Positions 1 to 5,581 of a stretch of DNA of 6,022 bases are shown here, piece after piece; within the stretch, counting starts at the first letter, position 1, and each line of letters starts with the position of its first letter. Source of the stretch: JAFGIT01 sp016929465 [NCBI: Candidatus Coatesbacteria bacterium] (GTDB taxonomy: Bacteria > B130-G9); the NCBI GenBank assembly GCA_016929465.1, contig JAFGIT010000284.1, forward strand, positions 1 to 6,022, in the 5' to 3' direction. A model generated the notes under the pieces. The model was not told the origin of the DNA and did no database searches. It saw only the letters and a program-made list of their open reading frames with translations. Made by a program: the position numbers and the translations under genes.

Positions 1-1133
1 AAACCTAACTCGGTCCCGATCTGAACGAACTCGTTATGGGCCTGATTCGCCTTTTCCCAGCGGCCGACGAAGTCGGTTTCGCGAGCGGCGTCTCCTCTGT
101 AATCGAGATAGTAATACTTGAAGTTGCCCATCCCAAGCCCTACGAGGAAATGATCAGAGATCATGCGCTTGCCCGATGCCCACTCGACGTATCGCGTGTT
201 GGTCCTCAGGCTCAGGACACTCTTGATGTTCATTATCCTGTCATAGATGAATGGATTGACGGCAACGTAGAAGGCAATGAATGCCACGACTATCACGCTC
301 GCGATCGCCATCATCTGCTTTTCCCCTCTGGAGAAACTGCTCCTGAAAAGAACAAGGGCAAGGAATATGCCAATGGCGAATACCCCCGCGATTAGCGCGC
401 CTCTCGTGCAGGCGGACAGGAGGCCCCCGAACAGGGCGATCGCTCCGATCAATGCGAATACTTTGACCTCCCTGCGCCTGGCAAAAAAGAAGATTCCGAG
501 CAGAATTGGCAACGCGGCGACCAGATAGCCCGACACCGTGTTCGGATTATCGATGAAACCCGAAGAGACGGTTCGACCCTCGTATTCCGCCTTCCGAGGG
601 ACGAAGAGCGGGTCCAGGTTGTAATACTGGAGCATGCAATATGCACCCATGAAGCTGCTCGCGATCGCAATTAGTGCCAGCAGCGCGAGGAGCCTCTTAT
701 AGCTGGTCCTAAGGAACTCATACAAGATCAGGCAGATGGCAACAGCGCCAAATACGGTGAAGGCGGTATCCCAGTAGTAAAAGAAACTCGCCACGTTGAG
801 CATCGAGAGCAGACAGGCTCCGACAATCATCAGAAGCGGCGCCGAGATTGGGGTCCGTTTAATCAGGTCCAGCCAGTGAGATATGCTGAACAGGTTCTCG
901 AAGGTGTCGGAATCCCATTTCTCGAAATACTTCACCAGCCACGTTCCGACGATGAGCGCACAGAGAATCTGAAACGCGGTCTCTTTCGGACGGCGAAACG
1001 CCACGCTCGCGTCCATATACTTGTGATATATGAAGGGCGAAACAAAAAGCATCGACGCGAAGAAGCCGAAAAGAAGCCGATCACAAACTTGGCTCAATAC
1101 TGATGGCCCGTTCACTGAGTCGGCTCTACTCAT
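1..1133 (-). CDS. O-antigen ligase/polymerase (WaaL/Wzy-like) membrane protein, 3' end outside window
   Basis: Translating the minus strand from ATG at 1133 gives 377 residues with no stop before the left edge, so the C-terminus is missing. The protein is very hydrophobic, with many probable membrane helices (for example about 19-35, 52-66, 97-112, 123-140, 147-165, 200-217, 224-258 and 273-292). It carries the landmarks of the O-antigen ligase/polymerase family. These are Arg187 before a GFIDNPN stretch (192-198), Thr-Arg244-Gly-Ala (243-246), an RYVEWASGKRM segment (314-324) leading to GLGMGNF (332-338), and the periplasmic HNEF motif with His366 followed by QIGTELG. In this family such proteins join or transfer undecaprenyl-linked glycans at the periplasmic face. 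Sequence alone does not separate a lipid A-core ligase (WaaL) from a polymerase (Wzy) or a glycoprotein ligase. An in-frame TAG, the wecB stop, lies six codons upstream, so this start or a later one must be used. The ribosome site is weak. It follows wecB by 15 nt and is probably cotranscribed. Confidence 0.88.
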   Translation of the reverse strand, partial: MSRADSVNGPSVLSQVCDRLLFGFFASMLFVSPFIYHKYMDASVAFRRPKETAFQILCALIVGTWLVKYFEKWDSDTFENLFSISHWLDLIKRTPISAPLLMIVGACLLSMLNVASFFYYWDTAFTVFGAVAICLILYEFLRTSYKRLLALLALIAIASSFMGAYCMLQYYNLDPLFVPRKAEYEGRTVSSGFIDNPNTVSGYLVAALPILLGIFFFARRREVKVFALIGAIALFGGLLSACTRGALIAGVFAIGIFLALVLFRSSFSRGEKQMMAIASVIVVAFIAFYVAVNPFIYDRIMNIKSVLSLRTNTRYVEWASGKRMISDHFLVGLGMGNFKYYYLDYRGDAARETDFVGRWEKANQAHNEFVQIGTELG

Positions 1134-1148
1134 CTCGATGCGACCATT

Positions 1149-2264
1149 CTATATCTCATTCATCCACTCCTTCAAGACACCAACGATCCGCTGGGCGGCT
1201 TTTCCATCTCCGTAGGGATTCCTACGCGATGCTACGCTACGATAATATCGCTCATCATTCAACAGCTTGTCCGTTTCGCTGAGAATCCTGTCGGGCTGAG
1301 AGCCAACCAGGACGGATACCCCGGCATCCAATCCCTCGAGTCGCTCCGTCTCATCCCTCAGTACAAGAACAGGCTTTCCGAGCGAGGGTGCCTCTTCCTG
1401 AATTCCCCCGGAATCCGTGAGAATCAGGTGCGATTCTCTCATGAGAGCCACAAATTCGACATAGTTAAGCGGCTCTAGAAGCCGAATGTTCTCCACCTGC
1501 GAGAGCATGGGCATGACAGCCGACCTGACCTCGGGATTCGGATGAACCGGGAACACTATATCACATTCGGGATGCCTTTCCGCAATCATCTTGAGCGCGG
1601 AGCAGATCCGCCGTATCGGCTCGCCGAAGCTCTCCCGTCGATGAGCGGTGACTAGTATCAGGCGTGAGTCGGTCTTGAATCGGGAGGCCTTTGCGCCGGC
1701 AGCCGAGTCGAGCACGAAATGCAGCGCATCTACCCCGGTGTTGCCGGTCACGCGGACATTGCTCTCCGGTACCCCCTCGTTCAGCAGGTTCATTCGAGCA
1801 CGCTCCGTCGGGGCGAAGTGTATATCAGCGGAGGTGCTCGTAAGCCGGCGATTCATCTCCTCGGGAAACGGATTGTATTTGCAGGAAGTTCTGAGGCCTG
1901 CTTCGACATGGGCCACTCTAATCTTGGAGAGGTAGGCTGCAAACGCCCCGAGGAAAGTGCTGGATGTATCCCCTTGAACCAGGACGAGGTCCGGCTTCGA
2001 CAAGGCTAGCGCATCCATCAAGAGCGGCAATCCGCGCGAGATGACGTCGGACGGCGACTGGTCGGCCTGCATGAGTCTCAGGTCGAAATCGAGCGAGATC
2101 CCGAACACATCGAGAACCTGCTCGAGCATTTCGCGATGCTGAGCGGTCCCGCACAATTCGCACTCGAATTCTCCCGATTCGGCACGAATTGCAAGGATCA
2201 CAGGCGCAAGCTTGATTGCCTCCGGCCGCGTACCAAATACCACGAATATCTTATTTCCTTTCAT
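1149..2264 (-). CDS. wecB: UDP-N-acetylglucosamine 2-epimerase (non-hydrolysing)
   Basis: This cytoplasmic enzyme converts UDP-GlcNAc to UDP-ManNAc, a precursor for surface polysaccharides. The 371-residue product matches the usual length of the WecB/MnaA family. It shows the N-terminal FGTRPEAIKLAPV (10-22, with Arg13 and Lys18), GDT with Asp99, HVEAGLRT with Glu121, the PEEMNRR segment (Glu135/136), TGNTGVDAL (173-181), AHRRESFG with His208, PVHPNP, and DSGGIQEEAPSLGKPVLVLR near the C-terminus. Asp99, Glu121, Glu136 and His208 fit the catalytic positions known from E. coli WecB. One departure is TERLE where the family usually has TERPE. I chose ATG at 2264 because the family motif begins nine residues later. 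The open frame extends upstream to a TTG at 2354, but those 30 extra residues do not resemble the family. GTG at 2273 is a second option. No strong Shine-Dalgarno is visible. The ligase-like gene follows 15 nt downstream. No wecC dehydrogenase is seen here, so the fate of UDP-ManNAc is unknown. Confidence 0.95.
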   Translation of the reverse strand: MKGNKIFVVFGTRPEAIKLAPVILAIRAESGEFECELCGTAQHREMLEQVLDVFGISLDFDLRLMQADQSPSDVISRGLPLLMDALALSKPDLVLVQGDTSSTFLGAFAAYLSKIRVAHVEAGLRTSCKYNPFPEEMNRRLTSTSADIHFAPTERARMNLLNEGVPESNVRVTGNTGVDALHFVLDSAAGAKASRFKTDSRLILVTAHRRESFGEPIRRICSALKMIAERHPECDIVFPVHPNPEVRSAVMPMLSQVENIRLLEPLNYVEFVALMRESHLILTDSGGIQEEAPSLGKPVLVLRDETERLEGLDAGVSVLVGSQPDRILSETDKLLNDERYYRSVASRRNPYGDGKAAQRIVGVLKEWMNEI

Positions 2265-2493
2265 ACGCTGCACAATGTAGCACCGAATGCAGAAAGGCCA
2301 AGTCCTAACTGAGGCTCGAGCAGCGAATTGGAAGTTGGATCGGTCGTTCGACAATATGGCTCATGGACCTCCGCGAGGCTCCCGCTGAAGCTAAAGAAAA
2401 GACCGAGATATTCCGAAGATATTGAAAACTGGTGGGGTGCACTCAACAGCCGAATAGGTTCCATATCAGGTTTTGTGAAGAAAGGGTTGCCTA
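2265..2493. promoter_or_regulatory. Divergent intergenic region between wecB and the capD-type gene
   Basis: This 229-nt gap must hold the start signals for both divergent genes. No clear consensus promoter is seen. The best minus-strand candidate is TTGGCC (2301-2296) and TACATT (2279-2274) with a 16-nt spacer, each 4 of 6 to consensus. It would leave a leader of only a few bases before the wecB ATG. On the plus strand TTGAAA at 2422-2427 has no good -10 partner at normal spacing. A direct repeat GATATT (2407-2412 and 2418-2423) has an 11-bp period. The upstream extension of the wecB frame, to 2354, is treated as non-coding. Confidence 0.4.
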
Positions 2494-2496
2494 TTG
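2481..2496 (+). promoter_or_regulatory. Ribosome binding site and TTG start of the capD-type gene
   Basis: AAAGGG at 2481-2486 is followed by 7 nt and then TTG at 2494. This decides the start: no in-frame ATG occurs until 2575, which lies inside the first membrane helix and has no comparable site. Confidence 0.65.
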
Positions 2497-4422
2497 AAAT
2501 CCCTCATCACGCCAAGGACGGCAATCAATTTCGGAACGGACTTTATACTCTCTACAGTTAGCTTCGGGATCAGTATGGCCCTCGTCGCAGCGGGAATTGG
2601 CGAGGGGCGGCTTTCTTCTGATCTTCTCTCTCTTCTCGGGGGAGTGCTCTTCGTACGAGCTGCACTGATCATCGCGCTGGGAATGCCGCGTCAGAAATGG
2701 GGCGCACTGACCATTCGCGACATCAAGCAGTACACCAAGATGGTGATGTTCGGCTCCGTCCTTTTCTATGGCTCATATTTCGCGGCGTCCAAGGAGATAC
2801 TTGCGCTCAAGCTCGCTGTGGTCGACTCGTTGCTCCTGATAGCATTGCTGTCGGTGTCCAGATTGATCGCGTCCGTCCCCGCAAGAAGGTCAATGTCGCG
2901 GGCGGCGACTCCAACCCTGATAGTCGGTGCCGGCGAGGCCGGGGAGATGGTGTGCGACGAGATCTTCAAGCATCCCGACCTGGGACTCAAGTTGGTCGGC
3001 TTCATCGATGACGACGAGCGGAAGATCGGGGAGCGAGTCAGGGGAATCCGAGTGTTGGGCGACAGGCACGCGATCCCTGAGATAGTCGAAAAAGAACGTA
3101 TAGGCCACATTATCATCGCCATCCCATCCACTTCAGGAGAGCACATAAGGGGAATTGTCGATCATTGCCGTGGCCTCGGAGCAGATATCCAGATCGTCCC
3201 CGCATTGAAGGAGATAATCGATGGAACAGTGCAGCTCGAACAGATTCGACCGATCCGCGTCGAGGACCTTCTACATCGAGACCCCGTCGAGATAGACCTA
3301 TCGACAGTGAAAAAGAGCATCTACTGCAAGAGGGTTCTCATAACTGGGGCCGGCGGGTCGATAGGCTCAGAACTCGCCCGGCAGATTAGCACATATGATC
3401 CCGAGAAGCTCATACTTCTCGACATCGACGAGACAGCGATTTTCAACATCCACAGGGAACTCACTGCGAGGCCCTTGTCATGCTCAATCTGTCCCATCGT
3501 GGAAGACATCGGGAATGCCCCCGCTATGAGGGCTCTCTTTGCATACCACAAGCCTGACATAGTCTTCCACGCGGCAGCCCACAAGCATGCTCCGCTCATG
3601 GATGTGAACTTCAGACGGGCAATCAGGAACAATGTGTTCGGGACTCTCAACCTACTGAAGGAAGCAAAAAACGCCGAGGTCCAGAGCTTTGTCCTTATAT
3701 CGAGCGACAAGGCCGTGAAGCCTGTCAACTTCATGGGTGCTTCAAAGAGGATCTGCGAGATATTGACCCGGCGCTTCGGTGAAGGTGAGGACGGGCAGTT
3801 CGTCGCCGTCAGATTCGGCAACGTCCTCGGAAGCCAGGGGAGCGTGGTACCCATCTTCGAGGAGCAGATAAGAAATGGCGGCCCGGTCACGGTGACGCAT
3901 CCGGAGGTAACGCGCTACTTCATGACGATATACGAAGCGGTTCAGCTGATAACCCAGGCGACGGTTCTCGCGAGGAGCGGGGAGATCCAGGTGCTCGATA
4001 TGGGCAAGCCGGTGAAAATCAAGGACCTTGCGGAGGACCTGATAAGCCTATGCTCAACCTCGAGACAGAACAGGATCAAGATCAAATACACCGGGCTCAG
4101 GCAGGGCGAGAAACTCGATGAAGTGCTCTGGTCGGAAGATGAGGAAGTTCGGGTTACGTCCCATCCGAAGATCAATGCCGCGGTCCCGCGACATGGCATC
4201 GATATCGACCTCGATGCTGTCATGGATAGCCTCTGGTGGGCAGTTCACTGGGGAAGCAAAGAGGAGATCGTGGAGATCATGAGGACTCTCATCCCCGAAT
4301 TCTGTCCGCAGGAGAGCTTCGAGAAAGACCTGGAAGAGGTCGCCTTGCCGCTATCGTATGATGTTGAGCATTCGATTGAGTCGCAGCCTCTCGCCAAGGT
4401 GGGTTATGTTGAACCACACTAG
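2494..4422 (+). CDS. Membrane-anchored nucleotide-sugar 4,6-dehydratase (CapD/WbpM/PglF type)
   Basis: The 642-residue protein has the full-length architecture of the polysaccharide-biosynthesis dehydratases WbpM, PglF and CapD. There are probable membrane helices at about 13-35, 45-63, 83-98 and 103-125. A first Rossmann domain follows, with GAGEAGE (145-151) and GFIDDD. The catalytic short-chain dehydrogenase domain comes next, with TGAGGSIGSE (284-293). Further motifs are AAAHKHAPLMD (360-370), SSDKAVKP (403-410), MGASKR (414-419), RFGNVLGSQGSVVP (440-453), RYFMTIYEAVQL (474-485) and GLRQGEK (534-540). Met414 occupies the place of the usual short-chain dehydrogenase tyrosine, with Lys418, as known for WbpM/PglF enzymes. 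These typically remove water from UDP-GlcNAc to give a UDP-4-keto-6-deoxy-HexNAc, though the exact sugar is inferred. The TTG start is preceded by AAAGGG (2481-2486) at 7 nt. The first in-frame ATG, codon 28, would cut the first helix. A tail of about 35 residues after the family core overlaps lepB. Confidence 0.93.
   Translation: MKSLITPRTAINFGTDFILSTVSFGISMALVAAGIGEGRLSSDLLSLLGGVLFVRAALIIALGMPRQKWGALTIRDIKQYTKMVMFGSVLFYGSYFAASKEILALKLAVVDSLLLIALLSVSRLIASVPARRSMSRAATPTLIVGAGEAGEMVCDEIFKHPDLGLKLVGFIDDDERKIGERVRGIRVLGDRHAIPEIVEKERIGHIIIAIPSTSGEHIRGIVDHCRGLGADIQIVPALKEIIDGTVQLEQIRPIRVEDLLHRDPVEIDLSTVKKSIYCKRVLITGAGGSIGSELARQISTYDPEKLILLDIDETAIFNIHRELTARPLSCSICPIVEDIGNAPAMRALFAYHKPDIVFHAAAHKHAPLMDVNFRRAIRNNVFGTLNLLKEAKNAEVQSFVLISSDKAVKPVNFMGASKRICEILTRRFGEGEDGQFVAVRFGNVLGSQGSVVPIFEEQIRNGGPVTVTHPEVTRYFMTIYEAVQLITQATVLARSGEIQVLDMGKPVKIKDLAEDLISLCSTSRQNRIKIKYTGLRQGEKLDEVLWSEDEEVRVTSHPKINAAVPRHGIDIDLDAVMDSLWWAVHWGSKEEIVEIMRTLIPEFCPQESFEKDLEEVALPLSYDVEHSIESQPLAKVGYVEPH
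4351..4422. other. 72-bp convergent (tail-to-tail) gene overlap
   Basis: The last 24 codons, including stops, of the capD-type gene (residues 620-642) and of lepB (residues 222-244) use the same 72 bp on opposite strands. The frames are in exact codon register. Each gene's TAG stop is read as CTA on the other strand and encodes leucine there (Leu620 and Leu222). The LepB tail looks like a normal lepB C-terminus, while the CapD tail extends past its family core, so CapD probably grew into lepB. That direction is an inference. Confidence 0.9.
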
Positions 4423-5085
4423 TTCCGCGAGCGAGTGAGGCTTCTCAGACTCGGTCTTGTCCTCGAATGCCACCTGGAATGGCATCCATGAGAAGTAGAT
4501 CAAAAAGGCTCGTCCCTTAACGAAATCGCTGTCCAGCGGTCCCCAGTACCGCGAATCGAGGCTGTTGTCCCGATTGTCGCCCATCATGAAATAATTCCCC
4601 TCGGGAACGTGTACCGGACCAAACGTGTCACGCTGATTACGCTCGCGGGGTATCACCCAAGGGCTCGCGTGACGCTCAAAGCCATAGACCGCCTCCTTGC
4701 CGTCTATCGACAGCCGCTTGGCGCTGCATTCAATCGTCGTCCCGGGCATTCCGACCATGCGCTTGATATAGTCCTGCTGGAGCTTGGTCGGGTTCTTGAA
4801 GACCATGATGTCTAGTTGTTCGGGATCGCGCACCGGCAGTATCCACTTCAGCGGGCCAAGCCCCTCGGTGTTGTAGATCATCCGGTTGACCAGGATGTGG
4901 TCCCCTCGTAGAAGGGTGGTCTCCATCGAACCTGTTGGTATCATGAATGCCTGTACTACGAATGTTCTCAGGAAGAACGCGAGGAGTATCGCGATTGCGG
5001 CCACCTCCACGTATTCAATCAGCCGCTGGGCGATTGGCCCCATCAGTGCATTCTCGGGGGGATTGCTGGTCTTTCTGTCGCTCAA
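4351..5085 (-). CDS. lepB: Signal peptidase I
   Basis: This membrane-bound serine protease removes signal peptides from proteins exported by Sec and Tat. The 244 residues show a cytoplasmic N-terminus, one membrane helix (about 25-43), and PTGSMETTL with nucleophile Ser53. The DYIKRMVGMPG motif carries general-base Lys108, and MGDNRDNSLDSRYWG spans 168-182. Family members usually have PGD where this protein has PGT (114-116). The protein continues past the core with a charged linker and an Arg-Leu-Asn-Arg-rich end (231-244). TTG at 5085 is chosen because GAAAGG (5097-5092) lies 6 nt upstream. ATG at 5043, codon 15, is an alternative that keeps the whole core. The 3' end overlaps the convergent capD-type gene by 72 bp, so transcription of one gene opposes the other. 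A possible small gene lies upstream on the same strand. Confidence 0.95.
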   Translation of the reverse strand: MSDRKTSNPPENALMGPIAQRLIEYVEVAAIAILLAFFLRTFVVQAFMIPTGSMETTLLRGDHILVNRMIYNTEGLGPLKWILPVRDPEQLDIMVFKNPTKLQQDYIKRMVGMPGTTIECSAKRLSIDGKEAVYGFERHASPWVIPRERNQRDTFGPVHVPEGNYFMMGDNRDNSLDSRYWGPLDSDFVKGRAFLIYFSWMPFQVAFEDKTESEKPHSLAELVWFNITHLGERLRLNRMLNIIR

Positions 5086-5230
5086 TCTGAACCTTTCACA
5101 TAATCCGATTCATTCGCTGATACTCATCAACTGAAATCGACTGGTCTCGATGAAAAAACACGCCAGTTAGCCCATTAGTTTCATGCCGATTGAGGCCCAC
5201 GACCTGTGAAGACCTAATGCGACCCCGCGG

Positions 5231-5257
5231 GTTGCCTCAAACCGTTCCGCCGGCAAC
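5231..5257. repeat. Inverted repeat GTTGCC / GGCAAC
   Basis: GTTGCC (5231-5236) and GGCAAC (5252-5257) form a perfect 6-bp stem with a 15-nt loop. It spans the stop codon of the possible small minus-strand gene and ends 8 nt before the plus-strand TTGACA. No U-run follows on either strand, so a simple intrinsic terminator is unlikely. An operator or a chance repeat are both possible. Confidence 0.35.
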
Positions 5258-5419
5258 GATCATTCTTGACATCAGCACGCACAAATTCTTAATATATCCT
5301 ATGTGATATGTATCTTTCGAGAAATACTCGCAGACTGAATCGAGGTCGTGGTGTTTCGTTTGTTCGCCGGTAATGGAAATTCGCGATGTGGGGAGATGTT
5401 CCCATTTAATCCTATCCAC
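5237..5419 (-). CDS. Possible small protein of 60 residues, unknown function
   Basis: I do not recognise this frame. It starts at GTG (5419) behind an unusually strong Shine-Dalgarno, AGGAGGGGG (5434-5426), ending 6 nt before the start, and it stops at TGA (5239-5237). The product is mixed in character: a polar N-terminal half rich in His, Asp and Lys, and a more hydrophobic C-terminal stretch around residues 43-58. No signal peptide or clear membrane helix is evident. The frame is open further upstream to an ATG at 5488, but that start has no ribosome site. After the TGA the same frame stays open for another 46 codons, ending at a TGA (5098-5096) beside the lepB ribosome site. An older, longer gene with a nonsense mutation is therefore possible. 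Third-position base use looks less GC-rich than in the clear genes. The strong ribosome site is the main support, and chance is a fair alternative. Confidence 0.25.
   Translation of the reverse strand: MDRIKWEHLPTSRISITGEQTKHHDLDSVCEYFSKDTYHIGYIKNLCVLMSRMIVAGGTV
5266..5295 (+). promoter_or_regulatory. Candidate sigma70-type promoter
   Basis: A perfect TTGACA -35 (5266-5271) is followed by an 18-nt spacer and TAATAT (5290-5295), which matches the -10 consensus at 4 of 6 positions, in an AT-rich patch. Transcription would start near 5302 and give the propeller-like gene a leader of about 275 nt, or a separate short RNA. The motif lies antisense to the possible small gene, so the two readings compete. 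Confidence 0.35.
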
Positions 5420-5489
5420 CAGCGTCCCCCTCCTCACTGAGATTGATCCCAGACCGGAGCCATCTCGCCGGCCCTGCATCGAGTTCATT

Positions 5490-5516
5490 AGCTCAGCCCA
5501 GCGAGGGCTTTGAGCT
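5490..5516 (+). terminator. Hairpin, possible weak terminator or leader structure
   Basis: The arms AGCTCAGCCC (5490-5499) and GGGC-TT-TGAGCT (5505-5516) form a 10-bp stem with a 2-nt bulge and a 5-nt loop. The following bases (5517-5529) are T-rich but interrupted, so termination would be inefficient. It stands 62 nt before the start of the propeller-like gene and could instead be a leader element. Confidence 0.35.
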
Positions 5517-5563
5517 GTATTGTCTTTTGAATCAGGGATTGTATCTCGGACAAACCCCTTCTC

Positions 5564-5581
5564 AGGGAGGAATCAGCATTG
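5564..5581 (+). promoter_or_regulatory. Ribosome binding site and TTG start of the propeller-like gene
   Basis: AGGGAGG (5564-5570) lies 8 nt before TTG at 5579. The frame is open upstream only to a TGA at 5528-5530 and holds no ATG there. The signal peptide begins directly at this codon, which fixes the start. Confidence 0.75.

Larger units (their letters stand above)
5086..5578. other. Intergenic region of 493 nt, mostly unassigned
   Basis: No gene with a recognisable family lies between the divergent lepB and propeller-like starts. The region holds a possible minus-strand small gene (5419-5237), a plus-strand sigma70-like promoter motif (5266-5295), an inverted repeat (5231-5257) and a 10-bp-stem hairpin (5490-5516). 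Another possible stem pairs 5388-5395 with 5430-5437, including one G-U pair. An AT-rich patch spans about 5280-5330. Two tiny plus-strand frames (5308-5373 and 5373-5513, overlapping at TAATG) have no ribosome site and look accidental. Confidence 0.6.

Noticed and set aside
36-1103. Plus-strand and other-frame open frames across the left 1.1 kb
   Set aside because: They are shadows of the minus-strand ligase/polymerase-like gene, which is open throughout and carries the family motifs.
2265-2354. N-terminal extension of WecB to TTG 2354
   Set aside because: The added 30 residues do not fit the family, whose motif begins just after ATG 2264, and the TTG has no ribosome site.
5133-5156. ATCGA/TCGAT hairpin followed by an A-rich run as a terminator
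   Set aside because: The stem is only 5 bp and the homopolymer is A on the plus strand. On the minus strand the T-run precedes the stem instead of following it.
5224-5231. CCCGCGGG palindrome as a regulatory site
   Set aside because: A single 8-bp palindrome in GC-rich DNA is expected by chance and has no partner or clear relation to a promoter.
5237-5239. TGA read as selenocysteine or as a recoded sense codon in the small minus-strand frame
   Set aside because: The TGA lies in the loop of the GTTGCC/GGCAAC repeat rather than just before a SECIS-like hairpin, and no redox motif surrounds it. The clear genes in the window contain no internal TGA, so the standard code holds.
5308-5513. Two tiny plus-strand frames (21 and 46 residues) overlapping at TAATG
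   Set aside because: Neither has a Shine-Dalgarno sequence or a recognisable product, and composition does not suggest coding. They probably occur by chance.
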